64,000 nt of DNA from assembly GCF_002846415.1 (NCBI RefSeq), contig NZ_PJMX01000001.1, forward strand, positions 1,674,001 through 1,738,000. Direction: 5' to 3'. Both the position numbers and the translations under genes were made by a program. This document shows positions 25,107 to 33,324 of this stretch, in pieces. How positions within the stretch are numbered: the stretch's first letter is position 1; each line of letters starts with the position of its first letter. The DNA comes from Streptomyces sp. TLI_146 (GTDB lineage Bacteria > Actinomycetota > Actinomycetes > Streptomycetales > Streptomycetaceae). The notes under the pieces are model-generated. The model saw only the letters and a list, made by a program, of their open reading frames with translations, did not search any database and was not told the DNA's origin.

Positions 25107-26573
25107 GTGCCACAGGCCCCGGTCGTCATCGGCGTGGACAGCTCCACCCAGTCCACCAAGGCGCTGCTCGCCGACGCGGAGACCGGGCGGGCGCTCGCCG
25201 TCGGTCGCGCCCCGCACCGGGTCGACGGCTTTGCCGGGGCCCGCGAGAGCGACCCCGAGCTGTGGTGGCGGGCGCTCGGCGAGGCGGTCGCGGCCGGGCT
25301 GAAGGAGGCGGGGGTGGCCGCGTCCGCCGTCACCGGCATCGCGGTCGCCGGACAGCAGCACGGCCTGGTCGTCCTGGACCGCGCCGGGCGCCCGCTGCGC
25401 CCGGCGCTGCTCTGGAACGACACCCGCTCGGCCCCGCAGGCCGCCGCCCTCACCGAGGAGCTCGGCGGCCCGGCCGCGTGGACCGCGCACACCGGCTCGG
25501 TGCCCGTCGCCGCCGTGACCGCGACCAAGTGGCGCTGGCTGTACGAGAACGAGCCCGCGTGCGCGTCGGCCGCCGCCGGGGTGCGCCTGCCCCACGACTT
25601 CCTCACCGAGCGCCTCGCCGGAACCGCCGCGACCGACCCCGGGGACGCCTCGGGCACCGGCTGGTACGCGACGGCGACCGGCTCCTACGACCCCGCGCTG
25701 CTCGAACTCATCGGCCTGGACGCCCGGTTGCTGCCCGAGGTCGCCGCCACCGGGGCCACCCGGGTGGGGTCCCTGACGGTCTCGGCCGCCGAGGCGCTCG
25801 GGCTGCCCGCGGGGATCGCGGTCGCCGCCGGGACGGGCGACAACATGGCCGCCGCCGTGGGGCTCGGGCTCGGCGGCGCGGGCCTGCTCGACCATCCCGT
25901 CCTCAGCCTCGGCACCTCCGGCACGGTCTTCGCCGCCACCCGCACCCGGCCCGCCTCACCCGCGCTCTCGGGGTTCGCCGCCACCGACGGCACCTTCCTG
26001 CCGCTCGCCTGCACCCTCAACTGCACGCTCGCCGTGGACCGGGTGGCGGCCCTGCTGGGGCTCGGCCGCGACGACGCCGAACCCGGCGGCGAGGCGGTGC
26101 TCCTGCCGTACCTCGACGGCGAGCGCACCCCCGACCTGCCGACCGCCGCCGGACTGCTCACCGGCCTGCGCCACACCACCACCGGGCCCCAACTCCTGGG
26201 CGCGGCCTACGAAGGCGCGGTCTTCACCGCCCTGCGCGCCCTGGACGACCTGCTGCGCGTCTGCGGGCTCGACGCCGCCGGGGCCGCGGCCCGTCCGCTG
26301 CGGCTGATCGGCGGCGGCGCCCGGGGCCGTACCTGGGTCGAGACCGTACGACGGCTCTCCGGCCGGCCGCTCATCGTGCCCCGGGCCACGGAGCTGGTCG
26401 CGCTCGGCGCCGCCGCACTCGCCGCGGCGGCCGTCAGCGGCGCGGACCCGGTGGCGACGGCCGCTGCATGGGGCACGGGCGAGGGCGCCGCGCTCGACCC
26501 GGTCGCCCGCGACACCGCGGCCTGGGAGCGCATCGCCTCCGTACTCGACCGGGCGGCACCGGTCCTGAGTTGA
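25107..26573 (+). CDS. xylB: Xylulokinase
   Basis: 488 aa FGGY-family kinase. ATP-site phosphate 1 motif IGVDSSTQSTKALL (residues 8-21), substrate region AVAGQQHGLVVLDRAGRPLRPALLWNDTRS, GTGDNMAAAVGLGL, LGTSGTVFA (phosphate 2) and LIGGGARGRTWVETV (adenosine motif). It phosphorylates D-xylulose to xylulose-5-phosphate for the pentose phosphate pathway. GTG 25107 is preceded by AGGAGAAGGGG. It is transcribed away from xylA and is followed 101 bp later by the GntR operon. Confidence 0.96.
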   Translation: MPQAPVVIGVDSSTQSTKALLADAETGRALAVGRAPHRVDGFAGARESDPELWWRALGEAVAAGLKEAGVAASAVTGIAVAGQQHGLVVLDRAGRPLRPALLWNDTRSAPQAAALTEELGGPAAWTAHTGSVPVAAVTATKWRWLYENEPACASAAAGVRLPHDFLTERLAGTAATDPGDASGTGWYATATGSYDPALLELIGLDARLLPEVAATGATRVGSLTVSAAEALGLPAGIAVAAGTGDNMAAAVGLGLGGAGLLDHPVLSLGTSGTVFAATRTRPASPALSGFAATDGTFLPLACTLNCTLAVDRVAALLGLGRDDAEPGGEAVLLPYLDGERTPDLPTAAGLLTGLRHTTTGPQLLGAAYEGAVFTALRALDDLLRVCGLDAAGAAARPLRLIGGGARGRTWVETVRRLSGRPLIVPRATELVALGAAALAAAAVSGADPVATAAAWGTGEGAALDPVARDTAAWERIASVLDRAAPVLS

Positions 26574-26674
26574 CGCGTTCCGACGATTGACCCACCGCCA
26601 ACACCTTTCTACTTTGGAGGCGTTGACCGTCGTACGTCATATACGAGACGCGATATGCGAGAGGCGGGCCCGCC

Positions 26675-27442
26675 ATGGCCTTCACCCCGGCGCCGATCCC
26701 CTCCCGCACCGAGTACGTGCTCGACGCGATCAAGCAGGCCATCCTCGCGGGCAGGCTCTCCCCGGGGCAGGCGCTCGTCGAGACCGAGCTGGCCGCGCAG
26801 TTCGGCGTGTCCAAGACCCCGGTGCGGGAAGCGCTCAAGACGCTGGCCGGGACCGGTCTTGTGGTACTGAACCAGTACAAGGGCGTCGCCGTGCGCGCCG
26901 TCGACGCGGACATGGCCCGCCAGGTCTACGACGTGCGCCTGCTGCTCGAACCCGAGGCGCTGCGCCGCACCGTGCTGCGCCTGGCGCCGCTGGACGCCGC
27001 CGAAGCCGCCCTCGACCGGGCCGACCGCGCGTCCGACCATGCCGAACGGGCCCTGGCCAACCGGCAGTTCCACCGCGCCCTGTATCTGCCCTGCGGCAAC
27101 CCCCTGCTCACCCGGACGCTGGACGACATCCGCGACCAGGCCGCGCTGGTGGCGACGGCCGTCTGGGCCAGCGAGCCGTCCTGGGAGCGGGAGGCCCGCG
27201 AGCACCGCGCGATCCTGCGGCTGGCGCAGGCGGGGGAGGCGCGGACCGCGTCCGAGGCCCTGCGCGAGCACATCGAGTCCTTCGTCCGCCGCGCGTTCCC
27301 CGAAGGAGACAACGGCGTATGGCCGCACGCGAGTTCCCGGACCGCACCGCCGCTCGGAGCGCACTCGCCGATGTCGTGGCGATCCCCGTCACCCCGTTCA
27401 CCGCTGACGGCGCCCTCGACACGGCCGCCCACCGCACCCTGA
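26675..27442 (+). CDS. GntR-family (FadR/FCD type) regulator with overlapping 3' extension
   Basis: The frame encodes 255 aa. Residues 1-214 are a normal GntR protein: winged-helix TEYVLDAIKQAILAGRLSPGQ... VSKTPVREALKTLAGTGLV, then an FCD helical ligand domain with the metal-type Asp/His positions (DVRLLLEPEALR, FHRALYLPCGN, EHRAIL) ending at RRAFPE. The last ~41 residues overlap the start of the DHDPS-family gene by 124 bp and read as out-of-frame coding sequence (Ser/Pro/Arg-rich). A lost stop where an ATGA overlap would normally sit is likely. It probably autoregulates the operon and responds to a sugar acid. Confidence 0.85.
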   Translation: MAFTPAPIPSRTEYVLDAIKQAILAGRLSPGQALVETELAAQFGVSKTPVREALKTLAGTGLVVLNQYKGVAVRAVDADMARQVYDVRLLLEPEALRRTVLRLAPLDAAEAALDRADRASDHAERALANRQFHRALYLPCGNPLLTRTLDDIRDQAALVATAVWASEPSWEREAREHRAILRLAQAGEARTASEALREHIESFVRRAFPEGDNGVWPHASSRTAPPLGAHSPMSWRSPSPRSPLTAPSTRPPTAP

Positions 27443-28239
27443 TCCACCGGCTCCTCGACGCCGGGGTGCGCACCCTCACCCCCAACGGGAACACCGGCGA
27501 GTTCTACGCCCTCTCCCCCGACGAGCGCCGCGCCGTGACGGAGCTGACCGTCGAGGCGGCGAGGGGCCGGGCCTCGGTCCTGGCCGGGGTGGGTCTGGAC
27601 GTCCCCACCGCCGTGGCCTCGGCCCGGCACGCCCGGGAGGCGGGCGCCCGGCTCGTCATGGTGCACCAGCCGGTCCACCCGTACGTCTCGCCCGGCGGCT
27701 GGCTCGACTACCACCGGGCGATCGCGGAGGCGGTGCCGGAGCTGGGGGTCGTACCGTACGTCCGCGACCCCCTCCTGGAGGGTGAACTCCTCGCGGAGCT
27801 CGGCGAGTTGTGCCCCAATGTGGTGGGGGTGAAGTACGCGGTGCCGGACGCGGCCCGGTTCGCCGCGGTCGCGCGGGACGCGGGCCTGGACCGCTTCGTG
27901 TGGGTGGCGGGGCTCGCCGAGCTGTACGCGCCCTCGTACTTCGCCATGGGCGCGACCGGCTTCACCTCCGGCCTGGTGAACGTGGCTCCTCGGATGTCGC
28001 TGGGGATGCTCGACGCCCTGCGCGCCGGGGATTTCCCCGCCGCCATGAAGACGTGGGACCGGATCCGCGGGTTCGAGGAGCTGCGCGCGGCCACCCGCTC
28101 CGCCGACAACGTCTCGGTCGTGAAGGAGGCGCTCGCCCGGCTCGGACTGTGCCGCCGTGATGTCCGCCCGCCGAGCCGGGCCCTGCCGCGGGAGCTGCGC
28201 GCCCAGGTGGCCGCCCTGGTGGCCGGGTGGGAGCGGTGA
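27319..28239 (+). CDS. DHDPS/NAL-family dehydratase or aldolase for a keto-deoxy sugar acid
   Basis: 306 aa TIM barrel of the dihydrodipicolinate synthase family. It has the substrate loop TPNGNTGEFYALSPDE, the catalytic Tyr in VVPYVRDP and the Schiff-base Lys in NVVGVKYAVPD. Its partners are a GntR regulator and an IlvD/EDD dehydratase. This points to sugar-acid breakdown, such as 2-keto-3-deoxy-pentonate dehydratase (EC 4.2.1.43) or 5-dehydro-4-deoxyglucarate dehydratase (EC 4.2.1.41), rather than lysine synthesis. AAGGAG is 11 bases before ATG 27319. The stop overlaps the next start as GTGA. Confidence 0.85.
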   Translation: MAAREFPDRTAARSALADVVAIPVTPFTADGALDTAAHRTLIHRLLDAGVRTLTPNGNTGEFYALSPDERRAVTELTVEAARGRASVLAGVGLDVPTAVASARHAREAGARLVMVHQPVHPYVSPGGWLDYHRAIAEAVPELGVVPYVRDPLLEGELLAELGELCPNVVGVKYAVPDAARFAAVARDAGLDRFVWVAGLAELYAPSYFAMGATGFTSGLVNVAPRMSLGMLDALRAGDFPAAMKTWDRIRGFEELRAATRSADNVSVVKEALARLGLCRRDVRPPSRALPRELRAQVAALVAGWER

Positions 28240-29957
28240 CGTTCGACCCGGAGCGGCTGCGCAGCCACCAGTGGTACGGCACCGCCGGACTGCGCTCCTT
28301 CAGCCACCGCTCCCGCACCCGCCAGCTCGGCTATCTGCCCGAGGAGCACCTGGGCAAGCCGGTGATCGCGATCCTCAACACCTGGTCGGACATCAACCCC
28401 TGCCACGTCCATCTGCGCGACCGCGCCCAGGCCGTCAAGCGCGGGGTGTGGCAGGCGGGCGGCTTCCCGCTGGAGTTCCCGGTGGCCACCCTCTCGGAGA
28501 CCTTCCAGAAGCCGACGCCGATGCTCTACCGCAACCTCCTCGCCATGGAGACGGAGGAGCTGCTGCGCTCGTATCCGGTGGACGGCGCCGTACTGATGGG
28601 CGGCTGCGACAAGTCGACGCCCGCGCTGCTGATGGGCGCGGCCAGCGCCGACCTGCCGGCCGTGTTCGTACCGGCGGGGCCGATGCTGCCGGGCCACTGG
28701 CGCGACCAGGTCCTGGGCTCCGGCACGGACCTGTGGAAGTACTGGGACGACAAGCGCGCCGGGCTGCTCGGCGACTGCGAACTGGCCGAGCTGGAGAGCG
28801 GTCTGGCCCGCTCCCCCGGCCACTGCATGACCATGGGCACGGCCTCCACGCTGACGGCGGCGGCCGAGGCGCTGGGCGTCACCGTCCCGGGCGCCTCCTC
28901 GATCCCGGCGGTCGACTCCGGGCACGACCGGATGGCCGCCGCCTCGGGGCTGCGGATCGTCGAACTCGTCCGCCGGGACCTCAAGCTGTCGGCGATCCTG
29001 ACCCGCGAGGCGTACGAGGACGCCGTCACCACGGTCCTGGCGCTCGGCGGCTCCACCAACGCCGTGATCCACCTCATCGCCATGGCCGGGCGCTCCGGGG
29101 TGCGGCTCACCCTCGACGACTTCGACCGGATCGCGCGCACGGTCCCGGTGCTGGCGGACGTACGGCCCGGCGGGCGCCACCTCATGGAGGACTTCCACTT
29201 CGCGGGCGGCCTGCCGGGACTGCTCTCCCGCCTCACCGGCCTGCTCCACCTCGACCGCCCCACGATCGGCCACACCACTCTGCGCGAGCAGTTGGCCGGG
29301 GCCCGGGTGCACGACGACGACGTGATCCGGCCGCGCGAGAAGGCCCTGGCGGCCGAGGGCGGTCTGGCGGTGCTGCGCGGGAACCTGTGCCCGGACGGCG
29401 CGGTGATCAAGCACATCGCGGCCGAGCCCCGGCTGCTGCGGCACACCGGCCCGGCCGTGGTCTTCGACGACTACCGCACGATGCAGCGCACCATCGACGA
29501 CCCGGCGCTCGCGCTCACCCCCGACCATGTGCTGGTGCTGCGCGGCTCGGGCCCAGTCGGCGGCCCCGGTATGCCGGAGTACGGGATGCTGCCGATCCCG
29601 GACTATCTGCTGCGCCGGGGCGTGCGCGACATGCTGCGGATCTCCGACGCCCGGATGAGCGGGACGAGTTACGGGGCGTGCGTGCTGCACATCGCCCCCG
29701 AGTCATATGTGGGCGGGCCGCTCGCGCTGGTGCGCACGGGCGATCCCATCACCCTCGACGTGGCGGCGCGCAGCCTCCGCCTGGAGGTGCCCGAGGAGGA
29801 GCTGGCCGGGCGCCGCGCCGCCTGGACGCCGCCCCCGCCCCGCTACGAGCGGGGGTACGGCGCCCTCTACAGCGAGCAGATCACTCAGGCCGACACCGGC
29901 TGTGACTTCGCCTTCCTGGCCGCGCCGGGGCGGGTGCCGGACCCGTACGCGGGCTGA
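28236..29957 (+). CDS. IlvD/EDD-family dehydratase, probable pentonate or sugar-acid dehydratase
   Basis: 573 aa (576 if GTG 28227 is used). Iron-sulfur ligand cysteines of the family appear in INPCHVHL, GGCDKSTPALLMGA and SPGHCMTMGTAST. The substrate loop PAVDSGHDRMAAASG and the C-terminal MLRISDARMSGTSYGACVLHIAPES are also typical. IlvD itself makes branched-chain amino acids, but close relatives dehydrate D-xylonate, L-arabonate or gluconate. The GntR-DHDPS context next to xylAB favours the sugar-acid role. Start GTG 28236 forms GTGA with the previous stop. The substrate is not decidable from sequence. Confidence 0.88.
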   Translation: MTFDPERLRSHQWYGTAGLRSFSHRSRTRQLGYLPEEHLGKPVIAILNTWSDINPCHVHLRDRAQAVKRGVWQAGGFPLEFPVATLSETFQKPTPMLYRNLLAMETEELLRSYPVDGAVLMGGCDKSTPALLMGAASADLPAVFVPAGPMLPGHWRDQVLGSGTDLWKYWDDKRAGLLGDCELAELESGLARSPGHCMTMGTASTLTAAAEALGVTVPGASSIPAVDSGHDRMAAASGLRIVELVRRDLKLSAILTREAYEDAVTTVLALGGSTNAVIHLIAMAGRSGVRLTLDDFDRIARTVPVLADVRPGGRHLMEDFHFAGGLPGLLSRLTGLLHLDRPTIGHTTLREQLAGARVHDDDVIRPREKALAAEGGLAVLRGNLCPDGAVIKHIAAEPRLLRHTGPAVVFDDYRTMQRTIDDPALALTPDHVLVLRGSGPVGGPGMPEYGMLPIPDYLLRRGVRDMLRISDARMSGTSYGACVLHIAPESYVGGPLALVRTGDPITLDVAARSLRLEVPEEELAGRRAAWTPPPPRYERGYGALYSEQITQADTGCDFAFLAAPGRVPDPYAG

Positions 29958-29969
29958 CGGGCCGGGTGC

Positions 29970-30386
29970 TCACCGGCTCTCCCGCAGCAGCTCGGCCAGA
30001 GCGCTGTCCATGTCGAGGTCCTGGTTCTCGACCTCGGCGGAGACGGCCGCGTAGGTGAGGAAGAGGAAGCGGCGCAGGGCCGCCGTGCCGAATTCGAGGA
30101 GCGCCACGCCGTCCGGGGAGCGCAGCTCCACCATGGTCTGGGCCCGCCCGAGCGGCCATACGTGCACATCGCCGGTGCCGGCCGGGGCGCGCAGTCCCCG
30201 GTCGATGAGGTTGCGGGCGAAGACCCAGGTCACGCCCCCGTCGTGGAGGGAGACCTCGGGCGGGAAGATCATGCGGACGGCCAGCGGGTCGGATCCGTCA
30301 TAGCTGAGCGTGACGGGGACGGGGACGCCGTGGGGTGCGTCGGTGACGAGGCGGGCCAGGACGGATTGTTCGACGGTGGTGGACAT
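29970..30386 (-). CDS. SsgA-like protein (SALP), cell division and sporulation factor
   Basis: 138 aa. It matches the SsgA/SsgB family, which is found only in morphologically complex actinobacteria: VPVPVTLSYDGSDPLAVRMIF, VTWVFARNLIDRGL, GTGDVHVWPLG and a C-terminal helix with DLDMDSALAELL. SALPs steer septum-site choice, FtsZ recruitment and peptidoglycan maturation during sporulation. Which paralogue (SsgA to SsgG) cannot be said. AAGGAG stands eight bases before ATG 30386. A perfect Crp-type palindrome lies 30 bp upstream. The 3' end is convergent with the dehydratase gene, 12 bp apart. Confidence 0.9.
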   Translation of the reverse strand: MSTTVEQSVLARLVTDAPHGVPVPVTLSYDGSDPLAVRMIFPPEVSLHDGGVTWVFARNLIDRGLRAPAGTGDVHVWPLGRAQTMVELRSPDGVALLEFGTAALRRFLFLTYAAVSAEVENQDLDMDSALAELLRESR

Positions 30387-30415
30387 CGACTCGCTCCTTG
30401 CTGCCACTCCCGATC

Positions 30416-30431
30416 TGTGACCCGCATCACA
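30416..30431. promoter_or_regulatory. Crp-type palindrome TGTGA-N6-TCACA
   Basis: The site reads TGTGACCCGCATCACA, a perfect match to the general CRP/FNR-family consensus, centred 38 bp upstream of the SsgA-like start codon. Streptomyces Crp controls germination and secondary metabolism through GTG-N6-GNCAC-like sites, which this fits except for one position. Being close to the start codon, it could repress rather than activate. Confidence 0.5.
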
Positions 30432-30529
30432 TCATCTCAATAGTCGCATATTCAACACCTTGCTTGGGATTTCGTGCGAAAACCCCGAATGGGCCCGCCG
30501 GAGAAGGGCCGGGCCCGGAAAGAAAAGGG

Positions 30530-30562
30530 GGCCTGGCACCACCCCGGCCCGGGGCCCAGGCC
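30530..30562. other. GC hairpin in the leader of the carotenoid oxygenase gene
   Basis: GGCCTGG (30530-30536) pairs with CCAGGCC (30556-30562), and inside it CCCCGG faces CCGGGG. It lies 77 bp before the start codon, in a very GC-rich stretch between two divergent genes. It could be a leader structure or simply a by-product of base composition. Confidence 0.35.
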
Positions 30563-30638
30563 TCCTGACCGGGCCCCCTGCCCGGGCGGACGATCGTCGG
30601 CGACAGGTCGTACGAACGTGGAAGCAGGGGGCTCGGAC

Positions 30639-32174
30639 ATGAACGATCACACTCGGCGGAACGTGCTGCGCGGCGCGGCGGGCGCGGCCGCGGGCGGTTT
30701 TCTCGCCACGCGCGGCGGAGCGGTCGCGGCGGCCGCCGGACGCGGCACACCGCCCGCGCCGAAGCCGCCCACACCGACCCCGTCCGCCGGCAGCCGGCCG
30801 TTCCTGCACGGGGCCTTCGCCCCCGTCACCGAAGAGCTGACCGCCTTCGACCTCCCCGTCACCGGCCGCATCCCGCGCTCGCTCAACGGGCGCTATCTGC
30901 GCACCGGCCCCAACGTCCTCGGCCTGGAGGACCCCCGGGCACACCACTGGATGCTCGGGGACGGCATGGTCCACGGGGTGCGGCTGAGGAACGGGCGGGC
31001 CGAGTGGTACCGCAACCGGTGGGTGCGCTCGGCCGCCGTCAGCGGCAAGCTCGGCGAGCCGCACCCCGGTCCCGTCCCCGAGAACGACTTCGCCTGCAAC
31101 ACCCACGTCATCCCGTACAAGGGCCGTGTCCTGGCCCTCCAGGAGGGCGGACCGCTGCCGTACGAGCTGGACGGTGAGCTCAACACCCTGCGCCCGTACG
31201 ACTTCCGCTCCACGCTGAGCGGCGCGTTCACCGCGCACACCAAGTACGACGCCCGCGCCGACGAGCTGCACGCCGTCGCCTACTACCCGACCTGGGACCA
31301 CGTCCGCCACCTGGTGGTCGACCGGACCGGGCGGGTCGCGCGCAGCACGCGGATCCCCGTCGCCGACAGCCCGATGATGCACGACTTCGCGCTCACCGAG
31401 CGGCACGTGGTCCTCTTCGACCTCCCCGTCACCTTCGACGCGGCGGCGGCCGAGGCGGGCGCGCTCGTACCGTATGTGTGGAACGATCGGCATCCGGCGC
31501 GGGTGGGTGTGCTGCCGCGCGCGGGCGGGAGCGTGCGGTGGTTCGAGGTGGACCCGGTCTTCTACTCGCACACCCTGAACGCCTACGACGACGGGGACTC
31601 GGTGGTCGTCGACGTCACCACGTTCCCGGCGCCGTTCCTCGTCGCGGGCCAGGGCTCCGACGGGCCCACCGCGCTCGGCACCGCCTCACTGGACCGCTGG
31701 ACCGTCGACCTGGCGCACGGCAGGGTCCGCACCCGCCGCCTCGACGACCGGCCGCAGGAGTTCCCGCGCGTCAACGAGGCGCTGGTGTCCCGGCGCCACC
31801 GGTACGGGTACACGGCGGCCGCCGCCGAGATGTCCACCGCGTATCTGACGGCCGACGGCGTGCCGCCGGACCGCTCCTTCGGCAACGCCCTGATCAAGCA
31901 CGACTTCCTGCGCGGCACCTCGCAGCTGCACCGCCTCCCGCGCGGCGCCGCCGTCGGCGAGGCGGTGTTCGTACCCGCGCACGGGCCGGACCCGGCCCCG
32001 GGGGCGGCGGAGGACGACGGTTACACCCTGGCGTACGTCCACGACCCGGAGCGGGGCGCCGCCGATCTGCTGATCCTGGCTGCGCAGGACTTCACCGGCC
32101 GTCCGGTGGCCCGGATCCATCTGCCGGGCCGGGTTCCGCTCGGCTTCCACGGCAGTTGGGTGGCGGACGCGTGA
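30639..32174 (+). CDS. Tat-exported carotenoid oxygenase family protein
   Basis: 511 aa. N-terminus TRRNVLRGAAGAAAGG is a twin-arginine signal. The rest is a carotenoid-cleavage-dioxygenase-type seven-bladed propeller: RYLRTGPNV and WMLGDGMVHGVRL near the start, and four probable iron-ligand His in FTAHTKYD, MMHDFALTERH, YSHTLNAYDD and the C-terminal GFHGSW. It should oxidatively cleave a carotenoid, apocarotenoid or stilbene-type double bond. Export by Tat with a folded iron site is consistent. ATG 30639 is chosen for the Tat signal. The frame is open upstream. The substrate is unknown and no carotenoid genes are nearby. Confidence 0.88.
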   Translation: MNDHTRRNVLRGAAGAAAGGFLATRGGAVAAAAGRGTPPAPKPPTPTPSAGSRPFLHGAFAPVTEELTAFDLPVTGRIPRSLNGRYLRTGPNVLGLEDPRAHHWMLGDGMVHGVRLRNGRAEWYRNRWVRSAAVSGKLGEPHPGPVPENDFACNTHVIPYKGRVLALQEGGPLPYELDGELNTLRPYDFRSTLSGAFTAHTKYDARADELHAVAYYPTWDHVRHLVVDRTGRVARSTRIPVADSPMMHDFALTERHVVLFDLPVTFDAAAAEAGALVPYVWNDRHPARVGVLPRAGGSVRWFEVDPVFYSHTLNAYDDGDSVVVDVTTFPAPFLVAGQGSDGPTALGTASLDRWTVDLAHGRVRTRRLDDRPQEFPRVNEALVSRRHRYGYTAAAAEMSTAYLTADGVPPDRSFGNALIKHDFLRGTSQLHRLPRGAAVGEAVFVPAHGPDPAPGAAEDDGYTLAYVHDPERGAADLLILAAQDFTGRPVARIHLPGRVPLGFHGSWVADA

Positions 32175-32176
32175 GC

Positions 32177-32371
32177 TCAGCCGAGCTGGCTGAGCATGCC
32201 CATCACCGAGTTGACCGCGCTGTGCAGGGAGGGGGCGGCGGCCGTGTCGGCGAAGTAGAAGCCGAAGGCCGCGCAGATCACGGCGTGCGAGATCTTGGTG
32301 CCGCCCTTGCGGCAGAGGAAGAACGCGCCCACGGCGAGCGCGAGCATCAGAGGAAAGTGCACGGAGGGCAC
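32177..32371 (-). CDS. Small membrane protein, function unknown
   Basis: 64 aa. Two hydrophobic segments (FPLMLALAVGAFFLC and HAVICAAFGFYFADTAAA) with a short polar RKGGTK loop suggest a two-helix membrane hairpin. The C-terminus is a short amphipathic stretch (SLHSAVNSVMGMLSQLG). I recognise the general look of small Streptomyces membrane proteins but no function. GTG 32371 follows GAGGTGAG at good spacing, which supports a real gene. It ends two bases from the convergent carotenoid oxygenase stop. Confidence 0.65.
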   Translation of the reverse strand: MPSVHFPLMLALAVGAFFLCRKGGTKISHAVICAAFGFYFADTAAAPSLHSAVNSVMGMLSQLG

Positions 32372-32405
32372 GGTGTCTCACCTCGTGAACCCCGAGTCTG
32401 TCGAG

Positions 32406-32441
32406 CACCGGCCCGCCGCGGTCAACGGCGGTGGGCCGGTG
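32406..32441 (-). terminator. Hairpin between methyltransferase and small membrane gene
   Basis: CACCGGCCC (32406-32414) pairs with GGGCCGGTG (32433-32441), extended by GCCG/CGGC with a small bulge. It is downstream of the methyltransferase on the minus strand and just before the small membrane gene. Confidence 0.5.
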
Positions 32442-32486
32442 GAAAGCACCTCCGTCACGCTACGACCGTTGCTCACCCGTCGCCAT

Positions 32487-32505
32487 ACGGCCGGTCACCG
32501 GCCGT
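32487..32505. terminator. 19-bp near-perfect palindrome ACGGCCGGT-C-ACCGGCCGT
   Basis: Two perfect nine-base arms surround one base, 28 bp after the methyltransferase stop. Its position suits a terminator, but so tight a palindrome could equally be an operator. Confidence 0.45.
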
Positions 32506-32532
32506 CATCGCCGCAGCTCGGGCGGGCCGGGG

Positions 32533-33249
32533 TCACTCGGCGGTGGCGACGACCAGGCGGCAGCGGGGGCTGCCGTCGGGGCGCCGGCCGAGCTCGTCCA
32601 GCGCGTACAGGTCGACCCGGAACCCGGCGTCGGCGAGCTCCCGCGTCACGTCCGCGAGCCGGAAGTCCCGGTAGTACATGACGAATCGGGGCCGCCACAG
32701 CGCGTTGCGCACCCGCATCGCGGTGTCGAAGCCGAGCAGCGTCCAGTAGCCGAGGGAGCCGGGGCGGGCGGGCGCCGCGACCGGGAACGCGAAGCGGCCG
32801 CCGGGCGCGAGCACCGAGCGGACCCGCGAGAACAGACCGGGCCGTTCGCCGGGCAGGAAGTGGCCGAACGCGCCGAAGCTCACGACGAGGTCGAACGCGG
32901 CCGGTGCGAACGGCAGGGCGCGGACGTCGGCCCGGATCCAGTCGACGGCCCCGTGCGTACGGGCGCGCCCGACCGCCAGCATCCCCGCGCTGAAGTCGAC
33001 CCCGGTGACCCGCTCGCGGCACACCGCGCGCAGCACCGGGATGCCCGCGCCGGTGCCGCAGCACAGGTCGAGCCCGCGCCCGAAGGGGCCGAGTTCGCGG
33101 AGGGTACGTGTGACGGCGTCGAGGACCGGCTGGGGCGTGCGGTACGGAGTGTGGTCGAACTTGGGCGCCAGCAGGTCGTAGCCGTGCTCGACCGACGACA
33201 GCGCCTGGACGGCGAGTTCACGCAGCGTAGGGCCCTGGGAAGCGGACAT
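32533..33249 (-). CDS. Class I SAM-dependent methyltransferase
   Basis: 238 aa. Motif I LDLCCGTGAGIPVL near residue 57, VTGVDFSAGMLAVGRARTHG (motif II, acidic residue for the ribose), WIRADVRALPFAPAAFDLVVSFGAFGHF (motif III and the methyltransf_11 core) and APGGRFAFPV. A small-molecule methyltransferase of the UbiE/MenG-like type with unknown substrate. ATG 33249 has GAGG five bases upstream. It is divergent from the secreted Ig-like protein gene, with 75 bp between starts. Confidence 0.85.
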   Translation of the reverse strand: MSASQGPTLRELAVQALSSVEHGYDLLAPKFDHTPYRTPQPVLDAVTRTLRELGPFGRGLDLCCGTGAGIPVLRAVCRERVTGVDFSAGMLAVGRARTHGAVDWIRADVRALPFAPAAFDLVVSFGAFGHFLPGERPGLFSRVRSVLAPGGRFAFPVAAPARPGSLGYWTLLGFDTAMRVRNALWRPRFVMYYRDFRLADVTRELADAGFRVDLYALDELGRRPDGSPRCRLVVATAE

Positions 33250-33324
33250 CGACCTCAGCCTATAGCCTCGGGAAAAGGTACCAATCGGGCGGATGGGGAG
33301 CCGCCGAGACGGGAGAAAGCCATC

